A stretch of 64,000 nt of DNA from Streptomyces sp. AC550_RSS872 (lineage in GTDB: Bacteria; Actinomycetota; Actinomycetes; Streptomycetales; Streptomycetaceae), in contig NZ_JAGMUL010000008.1 of assembly GCF_019049285.1 (NCBI RefSeq), positions 62,001 through 126,000 of the forward strand, given 5' to 3'. Below the pieces are notes generated by a model that made no database searches, had not been told where the DNA came from, and saw nothing but the letters and a program-made list of their open reading frames with translations. Shown here one piece after another: positions 36,206-44,100 of this stretch. Position numbers and translations under genes: made by a program. Position 1 is the first letter of the stretch. Each line of letters starts with the position of its first letter.

Positions 36206-36408
36206 CGCCCGTCGTCACCCTCGCCGAACCGCCCGACGCTCCCGCGGCTCCCGCTGCGCACCTGCCGCGGCTGCCCGGTCGCGGAGTCGAGCGCGATGTC
36301 GCCCACTTCGAAGGTCACGTCCTGCCCGGACGAACGGGCCGCAGCGGTGATCAGTTCGTCCCGTACCGCCTGTACGGCGTCGGCCAGTTCGATCCGGTGG
36401 TCGCTCAT
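36202..36408 (-). CDS. Trypsin-co-occurring (trypco2-like) small protein, shortened
   Basis: A 68-residue protein starting MSDHRIELADAVQAVRDELI and continuing through GQDVTFEVGDIAL, matching the start of trypco2 domains that accompany NACHT/trypsin genes. Usual trypco2 proteins continue with two more strands and a longer tail; here the sequence switches after GDIAL to SATGQPRQVRSGSRGS, so an internal deletion is likely. Its stop overlaps the start of the NACHT gene by four bases, giving translational coupling. The ATG at 36408 is chosen over a GTG at 36417. The function is expected to be regulatory for the protease, but unproven. Confidence 0.65.
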   Translation of the reverse strand: MSDHRIELADAVQAVRDELITAAARSSGQDVTFEVGDIALDSATGQPRQVRSGSRGSVGRFGEGDDGR

Positions 36409-36568
36409 GTGCCCCACGCTAGAGAGACCTCGACCTCCACCGCCATCGGTTCACGCCAAAGCGCCGTGGCGGCGGCGCCGGATGCGGCCCGCAGGAACGC
36501 CAGTTGGCGCTTTCGCCGGAATCACGGGCAGCATTTGTCTCTCACGGCCGGAATGGCTGAGAAAAAGA

Positions 36569-36601
36569 ACGGGCCCCGGAATCAATTGATCCAGGGCCCG
36601 T
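36569..36601 (-). terminator. Intrinsic terminator after the lantipeptide-like gene
   Basis: ACGGGCCC (36569-36576) pairs with GGGCCCGT (36594-36601) with inner ATCAATTGAT also able to pair. On the minus strand TTCTTTTTC follows. It lies 14 bases after the stop at 36615. Confidence 0.8.
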
Positions 36602-36614
36602 CGCACATGTTTCG

Positions 36615-36845
36615 TCAGTTGGCGGCAGCGTGCCCGTGCAGGCCCAGCGCGACGCCCTCGGGCGAGATCGCGGCAAAGGCGTCGACGCAGGCGACGGCGG
36701 AGAGGGAGTCGGAGAGACCGCCGGCGAGAGTACCGGAGAGGGCGCCCGCGAGACCGGCGGCGGCAGCACCCGCCTGACCACCGGAGATGTCGTCCAGGAC
36801 GGAGTCGGCGATCTCGGCCGTTTCAACCTGAGAGGTGAAGCTCAT
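36615..36845 (-). CDS. Orphan RiPP-type precursor peptide (type A2 lantipeptide-like)
   Basis: A 76-residue peptide. The leader-like first part (FTSQVETAEIADSVLDDISGG) ends in a double-glycine motif preceded by an acidic helix, as in type A2 lantipeptide-like peptides common in Streptomyces. The presumed core is rich in Ala, Gly, Leu and Ser and contains one cysteine (AVACVDAF). No modification enzyme, peptidase or transporter gene is nearby, so it is an orphan. The strong terminator just behind it and a weak purine run before the ATG support a real small gene. It could equally be an uncharacterised small protein with a GG leader resemblance. Confidence 0.6.
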   Translation of the reverse strand: MSFTSQVETAEIADSVLDDISGGQAGAAAAGLAGALSGTLAGGLSDSLSAVACVDAFAAISPEGVALGLHGHAAAN

Positions 36846-37204
36846 AACCTGCGGTTCCCTTCAAGTGAACATGTTGCATAAGCGGCGGTGGCTACGGCGC
36901 CTCCAGCCGTGCGCAGGATCAAAGCACGCCGAAGAGGAGACGGCCAGCCTCTCCAGGCCGGTGGACGACGCATTCCGGCGACCGGCTTCACCGCTATGGC
37001 CATCGGGTCACCGAATACGCCAACTTCTTCACGGGACCTGCCGCCTGGCCGCGTACGCGAGGGTTGCGGCCCGGTTTCCAAGACGGACACTTCGGCGACA
37101 AGGCGGCGCGCGGCGGGAGGATGTGGTGGTCGGCGAGGCTCGGCATGAACTCCTGGTGCGCTGGTGTGGACGTTTGCCGGAGGTTCGGGCCCCCGCCGTC
37201 GGTC
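36846..37204. other. Gene-free stretch between peptide gene and ArsR-type regulator
   Basis: Short open frames exist on both strands but none has a ribosome site with protein-like composition. The right end of the peptide side is less GC-rich (TTATGCAACATGTTCAC on the minus strand) and probably contains the peptide promoter. Nothing else seen. Confidence 0.4.
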
Positions 37205-38206
37205 TCACGCCGAACGCCGTGGCCGCGGGGCCGTAGGGCCGCCCAGCAGCGCCATTCCGAGCGGCGTCACGGAGTGCAGTACGGCTCTCCCCGCCCGGCA
37301 CGTGCTGAGCAGCCCCGCCTTGCGCAGGATGCCGACATGGTGGCTGGCAGTGGCTGGGGAGATCCCGGCGTCGTGGGCGAGTTCGGTGGTCGTCACCCCG
37401 TGATCCGCGACCGTTTCGAGGATCCCGGCGCGGGTGCGGCCGAGGAGGGCGTTCAGCGAGCGCAGCCCGGTCGCGCCCCCGCTCAGAACCGTCTCGTGCG
37501 TCATGGGGTACACCACGACACACGGCAGGGCGGGATCCTTCAGCACCGTCGGCCTGCGCCAGCAGAAGTACGACGGGAGGACCAGCAGCCCCCGCCCGTC
37601 CAGCCGGACATCGCGATCCGCCGCGCCCGGCCCCGTCACCTCCAGGACGGGTCGCCGCCAGACGAGGCCGGGGTGGAGGGCGCCGAGCAGGGCGCCCAGG
37701 TCCCCGTCGGCCAAGTACCGCCCGTGGGCGGCGCGTTCGGCGTCGAAACGAGTACGGACGCGTCCCCACCAGGGCGCCAGCGCGGTCGCGAAGTACGCCC
37801 GGACCGCCCGCGCGAGGTGGACGACGGCCTCCTTGTCACCGTCGGCGAGCGGCCTCGCCCAGGACGGCAGTGGTCGGCCGGCGCGGGACAACTCGACCAG
37901 GTCACCCCTCAGCCGCTGCCGTGGCGTCGACAGCAGGGCGCCGATCCCGGCATCGAGGCCACCCGTCCCGGCGGCCGGGGTGAGGAAGTCCGCCGAGTAG
38001 CCGACGGGTGGGGCCAGCCGGAGCAACGGACGTACGGCCGTGGGCAGTTCGCGGCGCACTCTGCCCCGCCAGCCGCCGAAGACGGCGGACCCGGTGTCCG
38101 TCTGAAGCATGTGCATGCTGAGCAGTGCCTCCCACAGGGGGTCGGGAGCCTGGGCCAGCCTGATGCCCGCGAGATCGTCGTCGGTGAAGTGAATGCGTAC
38201 CGCCAT
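37205..38206 (-). CDS. ArsR-type winged-helix regulator with DUF5937-like N-terminal domain
   Basis: A 333-residue protein. The first 230 residues form the helical domain found before ArsR-like HTHs in actinomycetes (IHFTDDDLAGIRLAQAPDPL at the start; YFCWRRPTVLKDPALP and PCVVVYPM later). The C-terminal 90 residues are a winged helix: LNALLGRTRAGILETVADHG, TTELAHDAGISPATASHHV and LLSTCRAGRAVLHSVTPLG. The large domain probably senses a ligand; no metal site is obvious. It stands alone, with a strong terminator behind the next gene upstream. The target is not readable. Confidence 0.82.
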   Translation of the reverse strand: MAVRIHFTDDDLAGIRLAQAPDPLWEALLSMHMLQTDTGSAVFGGWRGRVRRELPTAVRPLLRLAPPVGYSADFLTPAAGTGGLDAGIGALLSTPRQRLRGDLVELSRAGRPLPSWARPLADGDKEAVVHLARAVRAYFATALAPWWGRVRTRFDAERAAHGRYLADGDLGALLGALHPGLVWRRPVLEVTGPGAADRDVRLDGRGLLVLPSYFCWRRPTVLKDPALPCVVVYPMTHETVLSGGATGLRSLNALLGRTRAGILETVADHGVTTTELAHDAGISPATASHHVGILRKAGLLSTCRAGRAVLHSVTPLGMALLGGPTAPRPRRSA

Positions 38207-38316
38207 GTGAGCCGTCCCCGTTCCGCGTGTCGTGCACTCACATGGTCCAGGGGGCAGCGCCGCTTGCCATCCTCAGAAGTCATGGGGCTCCGCCCGGCAC
38301 CCGGGGCCACCCGTGC

Positions 38317-38354
38317 CGAGGCCCCGCCGCACGAACGCGTGCGGCGGGGCCTCG
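38317..38354 (-). terminator. Strong hairpin after the I36-type inhibitor gene
   Basis: A perfect 16-bp stem, CGAGGCCCCGCCGCAC (38317-38332) with its complement (38339-38354) and a six-base loop, 14 bases downstream of the stop at 38369. No T-run; typical of GC-rich terminators. Confidence 0.7.
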
Positions 38355-38368
38355 TCCGGGAGGACCGG

Positions 38369-38746
38369 TCAGCAGGGCTCGACGGAGCTGACCTGGTCAC
38401 GCACCGGCGACGCCAGGTCCAGCGCCTGCCCGTCCAGGATCACCTGGATCTCGTTCTCGTGGTCCGCGTCGCGGTACAGGCACCAGTCGTCGCCGGAGAT
38501 GTTCTTCACCGACCACACGTGGTCGTTGAGACCGCCCGGCAGCTGGCCCAGGTCGGACGCGCCGTCCGACAGCGAGTAGTGCGCGCCGCCGCCCTGCGCG
38601 TCGTGGTAGATGCAGAACTCGGACGGGTCGCAGGGCCAGGTCGCCGGGTCCCCGGCCGCCTGCGCGGACGTGGGCATCGCCAGCATGGCGGCGCTGCCGA
38701 CGAGGGCGGCCAGGCCGAGGGAGAGACGGTGCTTGCGGAGGGACAT
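38369..38746 (-). CDS. Secreted peptidase inhibitor I36-like protein
   Basis: A 125-residue exported protein. The signal peptide MSLRKHRLSLGLAALVGSAA ends near ASAQA. The mature part (WPCDPSEFCIYHDAQGGGAH, then LPGGLNDHVWSVKNISGDDW and CLYRDADHE) has the crystallin-like pattern of the SMPI/I36 inhibitor family, with four cysteines for two disulphides. Family members inhibit metalloproteinases outside the cell, but many relatives are untested. AGGAAG precedes the ATG at 38746. It is a single gene with a terminator. Confidence 0.8.
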   Translation of the reverse strand: MSLRKHRLSLGLAALVGSAAMLAMPTSAQAAGDPATWPCDPSEFCIYHDAQGGGAHYSLSDGASDLGQLPGGLNDHVWSVKNISGDDWCLYRDADHENEIQVILDGQALDLASPVRDQVSSVEPC

Positions 38747-38887
38747 GAGGTCTTCCTTTCCCCGTGGTCTTGCGTACGACGTCCAGCCTGCGGTCCGCAC
38801 CCCGCCCCCCGCACCCGCCTTCGATCCAGATCGAATCGAACCCGCATGGCGGCTTCGGGGAACACCGACGCCGCGTACTTGTCGGTG

Positions 38888-39745
38888 TCAGGGGGCCAGG
38901 CCCCCGGCGAACGGCATCGTCTGCCACTGGTCGACGGCCGGCTTGAGGTACTCCGCCAACTCGGGCAGCTGCGGCACGAGCGTGAGGGAGGCGATGATCC
39001 GCAGCATCCCGACCGCGTTCACGAAGCGCAGGACATCCTCGTTCAGCAGTCTCGTGCCGTTGCGCCGCGCGCCGCGGTCGTAGGCGGCTTCGTGGACGGG
39101 TCCGAGGGCGGCCAGGTCCCACTCGACGGGGCCCGAGGTGATCAGCTCGAAGTCGGCGTAGAGATCCCCGTCCGTCCCGGAGAAGATGTTCGCCGGCGGG
39201 GAGTCGCCGTGGATGGGCTGGAGGTCGACCCCCGGGAACGCTTCTTCGAACGCCCTGCGTGAGCGCACGCGAGGTTCCAGGATCTGCCACTCTCGGCGCG
39301 CTCGGTCCAACTCGGCCGCGCCGATGAGGTCGGGGAGCTTTTCGAGCAGCACAAGGCTTTCCGCGATGAACCGCGGGTCGGCTGCGGACAGAAACGACAG
39401 ACGGCCCGGGTACGCGCGCATCGCGGCGTGGAGGTCGGCAACGCTTTCGGAGTTCGCCACGTAGTCGGGTTCCTTGTCCCGGTCCTCCTCGACGAACTGC
39501 CAGAACGTCATCGAGAACCCGTCGCGCCGAACCGGTTCCCGGGGCACGAGAGGGCTGGGAGGTATCACAGGGGTTCCCTGATCGGCGAGCCATCGCGTCA
39601 CGTCCAGTTCCGCCCGCTGGCGACGCGCCAGGGAGTCGAGGTCCTCGGAGTGCGGCAGGACGGTGGGAATCCGGGCCACGACCGGTACGGGCGCGAGGTG
39701 GACAACGACGGAGAAGACGTTGTGGAGCACCCTGGCATCAGTCAC
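38888..39745 (-). CDS. Aminoglycoside phosphotransferase family protein, 5-prime end uncertain or damaged
   Basis: At least 285 residues. Kinase-like features: PVVARIPTV near the N-terminus, the catalytic loop HGDSPPANIF and the metal loop ADFELITSGPVEWDLAALG. The usual first 20 or so residues appear to be encoded upstream (TSAAVEAAVGAGRELGLAV in the same frame), but that stretch has no ATG, GTG or TTG; the only upstream candidate is CTG at 39808, right beside a hairpin at 39811-39853. The annotated GTG at 39745 would remove part of the nucleotide-binding lobe. Either CTG is used or the gene has lost its start. The substrate is unknown. Confidence 0.65.
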   Translation of the reverse strand: MTDARVLHNVFSVVVHLAPVPVVARIPTVLPHSEDLDSLARRQRAELDVTRWLADQGTPVIPPSPLVPREPVRRDGFSMTFWQFVEEDRDKEPDYVANSESVADLHAAMRAYPGRLSFLSAADPRFIAESLVLLEKLPDLIGAAELDRARREWQILEPRVRSRRAFEEAFPGVDLQPIHGDSPPANIFSGTDGDLYADFELITSGPVEWDLAALGPVHEAAYDRGARRNGTRLLNEDVLRFVNAVGMLRIIASLTLVPQLPELAEYLKPAVDQWQTMPFAGGLAP

Positions 39746-39810
39746 GGCGAGTCCGAGCTCGCGCCCTGCGCCGACAGCCGCCTCGACTGCGGCGGAGGTG
39801 CGGTGCAGGT

Positions 39811-39853
39811 GTCAGGCCGTACCCGGCATCTCCCGCGCCGGGCACGGCCTGAC
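39811..39853 (-). terminator. Double-stem hairpin between DUF4360 gene and the phosphotransferase
   Basis: Outer stem GTCAGGCCGT (39811-39820) with ACGGCCTGAC (39844-39853), inner stem CCCGGC with GCCGGG. It lies 31 bases after the DUF4360 stop and directly before the phosphotransferase frame. Confidence 0.7.
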
Positions 39854-39884
39854 GTATCCGCGGGGGCCGCGGTGGGCTACTCGG

Positions 39885-40544
39885 CTACTTCTCCGGGCAC
39901 TGCTTCCATGCCAGGTGGTACACCGTGCTGATGTCGCCGTCCGTCGAGTCCATGGTCATGAAGCTGACCTTGCTCGGCGAGGACGAGCCGAGGTTCACTC
40001 TCAGCTCGGTGTTGATGTTGAAGTTGCGCTGGACTCCGCAGGGCGCCCAGACCAGTTGGGCCCAGTCGGTCTCGTCGGTGGCCTGCCAGTTGTCGTTGAG
40101 CGGGCCGCTGTAGGGGTGGCTGCGGAACTGCGTGCTCGGTGAGCCCTGGAAGTAGTACGAGGCTCTCTGTATGGCACTCGCGCCGGGCTGAAGGGCGGCG
40201 AAGCCGCGGTAGTCGGCGCTGGCGATGGCGTAGGTGAAGCCACCGGGGACATGCACGACCAGGCTGAGCTGGCAGTTCTTACGGAACGCCGTGGGGTCGG
40301 AGTTGCCGCCGACCTGGGCGAGGTAGTCGCTGTACGTCACGGTGAACGCGGTGTTGTCCTCGGAGACGGCGACGGCGGTGGTGCCCTGGGGGCAGCCGGA
40401 ACCGTTCACCGTGGCGACCTTGATGACGATCTTGTCCGGCGGCGGGTCTTCGAACGCCGGGGCCGCCTGCGCGGGCAGCGCCGCGGTGAGCAGAGCGGCG
40501 AATGCGCCGCCGCTCAGCAGGAATCGCAGGAGTCCACGTGCCAT
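39885..40544 (-). CDS. Secreted DUF4360 family protein
   Basis: A 219-residue exported protein. The signal peptide (MARGLLRFLLSGGAFAALLT...) ends at AQA-AP. The mature protein has GSGCPQGTTAVAVSEDNTAF, YSDYLAQVGG, CQLSLVVHVPGGFTYAIASA and four cysteines, as expected for DUF4360, an actinobacterial and fungal secreted beta-rich family of unknown role. The product ends HLAWKQCPEK. A purine run lies before the ATG at 40544, and the AT-rich stretch near 40600 probably holds its promoter. It is a single gene with a terminator. Confidence 0.82.
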   Translation of the reverse strand: MARGLLRFLLSGGAFAALLTAALPAQAAPAFEDPPPDKIVIKVATVNGSGCPQGTTAVAVSEDNTAFTVTYSDYLAQVGGNSDPTAFRKNCQLSLVVHVPGGFTYAIASADYRGFAALQPGASAIQRASYYFQGSPSTQFRSHPYSGPLNDNWQATDETDWAQLVWAPCGVQRNFNINTELRVNLGSSSPSKVSFMTMDSTDGDISTVYHLAWKQCPEK

Positions 40545-40866
40545 GGAGCGCTCCTTGGGGATGGGGGGTGGCTGTACCTCCGACCCGCGCCCACTTGTTC
40601 AATATTTGAAGAATCAGTGGGGTTTCTGTGAAGGCTGGAGGCGTACGCATCGTAGGAGTTGCGCGAGTCGCCGACAGGGCCAACTCCAGCCATTCACAAC
40701 GCGGTTGAGCGAGGTGGCCCCCAGGTGGCCGATTCCGTTCGGTCAGACGCCGACCGGCTGCCGCCGCTCCTCGGCGGGGTCGGCCCCGGCCGCGGCCCTC
40801 ACCTCCTTCAGGTGGGCGCGGAACCGAGTACGTCAGGGCGGCGGCCCACAGGCCGTACAGAGCGGC

Positions 40867-41230
40867 TTACACCGCCACGGCCGTCACCCCGGATACCGCG
40901 AGCCAGTCGCTGTTCAGCAGGGTGCGGACATTGGTGACGAGGATGACGCCGACCACCGCGGAGCCCAGGACGCGGCGCGGCAGGACGCGCACCAGCCAGG
41001 CCGCGACCGGGGCGGCGACCAGGCCGCCGGCGAGGAAGGCTGCCACCCGGACGGGGTCGACGCCCTGCGAGCCCAGCGAGAACAGGAAGCCGAGACTCGC
41101 GGCGACCGCGACCAAAAACCCACTGGTGTCGATCGAGCCGATGACCTTGCGCGGGCTCCATCCGGATCTCGGCGAGGTGGACGGTCGCGGAGGCGGCGGC
41201 CGGATTCGTCCCCAGGGTGAGCAGTATCAG
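40867..41230 (-). pseudogene. Remnant of a TauE/SafE-type membrane permease
   Basis: On the minus strand LGTNPAAASATVHLAEI (the conserved N-terminal helix of TauE/SafE permeases) is joined out of frame to RKVIGSIDTSGFLVAVAASL and a C-terminal half with two or three helices ending at 40867. About half of a normal 250-residue permease is missing and the junction changes frame, so it is a deleted pseudogene. The surrounding 40545-41383 contains no intact gene. Confidence 0.65.
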
Positions 41231-41351
41231 CGTGCGTGCGCATGCGGCCGGTCCCGTCTTCCCGAGGTTTCATACCGGGCTGGCAGGGATGGACGGGACC
41301 GGGCCTTGGGGCATCAGGCTGGGGGCGAGCTACGAGTGTCCGAAATGTGGG

Positions 41352-41378
41352 ACGGAGGTCCGAGGCGTGGACCTCCGT
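41352..41378 (-). terminator. Hairpin after the GH51 gene
   Basis: ACGGAGGTCC (41352-41361) pairs with GGACCTCCGT (41369-41378), seven-base loop, five bases after the GH51 stop. Confidence 0.65.
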
Positions 41379-41383
41379 CGGTC

Positions 41384-42898
41384 TCAGCCCAGCCGGATCA
41401 CGTTCCAGGACAGCGGTTCCAGTACGGCGGTGAGGCTGCCGTCCTTCAGCGCCGTGCCCTCGACCGGGTGCGGGGCCACCCGCTCGGGGTCGTCGAGGGT
41501 GTTGCGGGCGTCGGGGTCGGCGTCCGCGAGGGCGCTGTGCTCGACGACCCGCGTCAGGTCGAGCCCGTTCAGGGCGACCTCCAGGGGCAGCGCCTCGGTG
41601 CGGCTGCGGTTGACCGCGAACACGGTGACCGAGCCGTCCTCGGCGCGTACGGCGGTGGCGTGCAGCAGGTCGGCCTCCCCGTACTTCTTCGTCTCGTACG
41701 TCGGCGAGTCCACGCGGACGTCCAGGACCTGGCCACGGCCGTACCGCGAGGCCTGCGCGAACGGGAAGAACGTCGTCTGGCGCCACGCCGGGCCGCCCGG
41801 CTCCGTCATGATCGGCGCGATGACGTTGACGAGCTGGGCGAGACAGGCGACGGTGACGCGGTCGGCGTGCCGCAGCAGCGCGATGAGGAGCGAGCCGAAG
41901 ACGACGGCGTCGGTGACGCTGTAGTTGTTCTCCAGCAGCCGCGGGGCCTGTGCCCAGTCCCGCGCGCCGGAGTTCTCGATCTCGTGCCACTCCGAGATGT
42001 ACCAGACGTTCCACTCGTCGAAGGAGAGGTTGATCCTCTTCTTCGACTTCAGCTTCGCGCCGATGTGGTCGGCGGTGGCGACCACGTTCTCGATGAAGGA
42101 CTCCATGTCGACGGCGGAGGCCAGGAAGGAGTCGATGTCGCCGTTCTCGGGCTGGTAGTAGGCGTGCAGGGAGATGTGGTCGACGAGGTCGTACGTCTCC
42201 TCCAGGACCGTCGCCTCCCAGGCGGCGAAGGTCGGCATGGACTGGCTGGAGGAGCCGCACGCGACGAGTTCGACGCCGGGGTCGATCTGGCGCATGGCGC
42301 GGGCGGTCTCGGCGGCGATCCGGCCGTACTCCTGGGCGGTCTTGTGACCGGTCTGCCAGGGGCCGTCCATCTCGTTGCCGAGGCACCACAGCTTGATGCC
42401 GAAGGGGTCCTTGTCGCCGTGCGCGGCACGGAGGTCGGACAGGGTAGTGCCCTCCGGATGGTTGGCGTACTCCTGGAGTTCCAGCGCCTCGGCGACTCCG
42501 CGGGTGCCCAGGTTGACGGCCATCATCGGCTCGGCCTGGGGGCCGACCTTGCGGAGGAAGTCGATGTACTCGGAGAGGCCGAAGCGGTTGGACTCCGTCG
42601 AGCGCCAGGCGAGGTCGAGGCGGCGGGGGCGTTCGTCCGCGGGGCCTACTGAGTCCTCCCACTTGTAGCCCGAGACGAAGTTGCCGCCGGGGTAGCGGAT
42701 GGCGGTGACGCCGAGTTCCCGGACGAGGTCCAGGACGTCCTGGCGGAGGCCCTCTTCGTCGGCGGTGGGATGGTCGGGTTCGAAGATGCCGGTATAGACG
42801 CAGCGGCCGAGGTGTTCGACGAAGCTGCCGAAGATTCGGGGGTTGACCTCGCCGATGGTGAAGGCGGGGTCGAGGGTGACGCGGGCCGTTTCTTGCAT
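41384..42898 (-). CDS. abfA: Intracellular alpha-L-arabinofuranosidase, GH51
   Basis: A 504-residue enzyme without signal peptide. GH51 landmarks: GSFVEHLGRCVYTGIFEP at the start, the acid/base E176 in CLGNEMDG and the nucleophile E295 in SFDEWNVWY. The C-terminal 150 residues form the usual beta-sandwich (ADLLHATAVRAEDGSVTVFA). It hydrolyses terminal arabinofuranose from oligosaccharides in the cytoplasm, fitting with imported arabino-oligosaccharides. AAAGGCG precedes the ATG at 42898. Neighbour GH43 at 43005 reads in the same direction but is separated by a palindromic repeat. No IclR-like motif seen directly upstream. Confidence 0.92.
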   Translation of the reverse strand: MQETARVTLDPAFTIGEVNPRIFGSFVEHLGRCVYTGIFEPDHPTADEEGLRQDVLDLVRELGVTAIRYPGGNFVSGYKWEDSVGPADERPRRLDLAWRSTESNRFGLSEYIDFLRKVGPQAEPMMAVNLGTRGVAEALELQEYANHPEGTTLSDLRAAHGDKDPFGIKLWCLGNEMDGPWQTGHKTAQEYGRIAAETARAMRQIDPGVELVACGSSSQSMPTFAAWEATVLEETYDLVDHISLHAYYQPENGDIDSFLASAVDMESFIENVVATADHIGAKLKSKKRINLSFDEWNVWYISEWHEIENSGARDWAQAPRLLENNYSVTDAVVFGSLLIALLRHADRVTVACLAQLVNVIAPIMTEPGGPAWRQTTFFPFAQASRYGRGQVLDVRVDSPTYETKKYGEADLLHATAVRAEDGSVTVFAVNRSRTEALPLEVALNGLDLTRVVEHSALADADPDARNTLDDPERVAPHPVEGTALKDGSLTAVLEPLSWNVIRLG

Positions 42899-42939
42899 GG
42901 TCGCCTTTCCAGAGGGGTCGTTCTTGTTTCGTTGGCGGC

Positions 42940-43006
42940 TGCGGGTTGTGGGGGCTGGTCGCGCCCACGCGGCGGAGCCGCATATCGGACACAGCCCCGC
43001 GCCCCT
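42940..43006. repeat. Dispersed Streptomyces-type palindromic repeat, copy B
   Basis: Contains GGGGCTGGTCGCGCCCACGC, then GGCGGAGCCGCAT and CACAGCCCCGCGCCCC. The arms GGGGCTG and CAGCCCC pair. It reaches the stop codon of the GH43 gene 2 and may serve as its terminator. Copies A and C are at 31871 and 57701. Confidence 0.7.
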
Positions 43007-43973
43007 AGAGGACGATGGGCCAGCCGCTTCTTGTCCAGTGCAGTCTGTTCAGGCCCAGCTTGGGGGTGCCTTCGTCCCGTGCGTCGTAATAGTGGTACGC
43101 CAGCCAGTCCTGGCTCCGGTCTCGGAACACCGACTGGCCGCCCGTGCCTACGTACTGTCCGTGTCCCTCCAGCAGCAGGTCACCGCCGCCCTCCAGCATC
43201 GGCCTGCCCTCGCTGTCCACGTACGGGCCGGTGACCGACGTCGAGCGGCCCACCCTGATCTTGTAGGTCGAGTTCACGCCCTGGCAGCACTGGTCGTACG
43301 ACGCGAAGAGGTAGTAGTGGCGGCCGTGTCTGACGATGTACGGGCCCTCGACCGCGTACGGGGCGTCGGGGCGGGTGGCCAGGTGGTGGACCGGGGCTGC
43401 GGTGAGCGCCTTGCCCGTCCTGCGGTCGAGCTCGACCATGCGGATGCCCGTCCAGTACGAGCCGAAGGACATCCAGAGCCTGCCGTCGGCCTGGATGATC
43501 GCGGGGTCGATGGCGTTCCAGGTGTCGGTCGTCTCGGAGGTGAGGACCTTGCCGTGGTCGGTCCAGGTGCCGGGGAGGCCGGAGCGGGACGTCGCGACGC
43601 CGATCGCCGAGTGGTTGGTGCCCCAGCTGGACACCGCGTAGTACAGCCAGTACCTGCCCGCGCGGTACGAGATGTCCGGGGCCCAGGGATCACCCGTGTC
43701 GTTGTACTCGTACCACCAACTCGGCGGACCGGCGAAGGCGTTGCCCGCGTCGTCCCAGTGCTTGCGGTCCTTGGAGAGGCGGGCGCCGATCACGCCGCCG
43801 GTCGAGTAGGCCACGTACTGGCCGGACTTCAGCCTGAGGACGGTCGGGTCGTGGATGATCTGCCGGCCGGTGATCGGGAGCGGGTCGGGGTAGGTGGTGT
43901 CCGCCTGGGCCGTGGTCGGCAGAAGGGCGATGAGGGCGGCGGTCACAACGGTGGCGAGTCCGAGGCGCTTCAA
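43005..43973 (-). CDS. Secreted arabinan endo-1,5-alpha-L-arabinosidase, GH43 (paralogue 2)
   Basis: A 322-residue paralogue of the enzyme at 31910-32887, alike along its whole length. Signal peptide MKRLGLATVVTAALIALLPT ends near AQA. Catalytic residues D42 (IHDPTVL), D156 (NAIDPAII) and E209 (YAVEGPYIV). The start is TTG at 43973 with GGGAG six bases upstream; no better codon exists. It is the gene after the importer operon (44101-47260) in the same direction, 127 bases behind it. No clear IclR-like motif lies in front, so it may be read from the importer promoter. Confidence 0.88.
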   Translation of the reverse strand: MKRLGLATVVTAALIALLPTTAQADTTYPDPLPITGRQIIHDPTVLRLKSGQYVAYSTGGVIGARLSKDRKHWDDAGNAFAGPPSWWYEYNDTGDPWAPDISYRAGRYWLYYAVSSWGTNHSAIGVATSRSGLPGTWTDHGKVLTSETTDTWNAIDPAIIQADGRLWMSFGSYWTGIRMVELDRRTGKALTAAPVHHLATRPDAPYAVEGPYIVRHGRHYYLFASYDQCCQGVNSTYKIRVGRSTSVTGPYVDSEGRPMLEGGGDLLLEGHGQYVGTGGQSVFRDRSQDWLAYHYYDARDEGTPKLGLNRLHWTRSGWPIVL

Positions 43974-44100
43974 CTGTGGCTCCCTGCATCGGTGGCGGCC
44001 CGCCAGGGCCGGAGGCGGCTGGTGTGGCGCTGTCCTCTGGCGGCTTCGAGCACGTGACCATCGGTTCGTGGCCGACGACGCGACCCGCTCCCTCGTGGGT

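Noticed and set aside
36846..37204. Short open frames such as 36888-37148 (plus)
   Set aside because: No ribosome site, Arg/Pro/Gly-rich composition and no similarity to any known domain.
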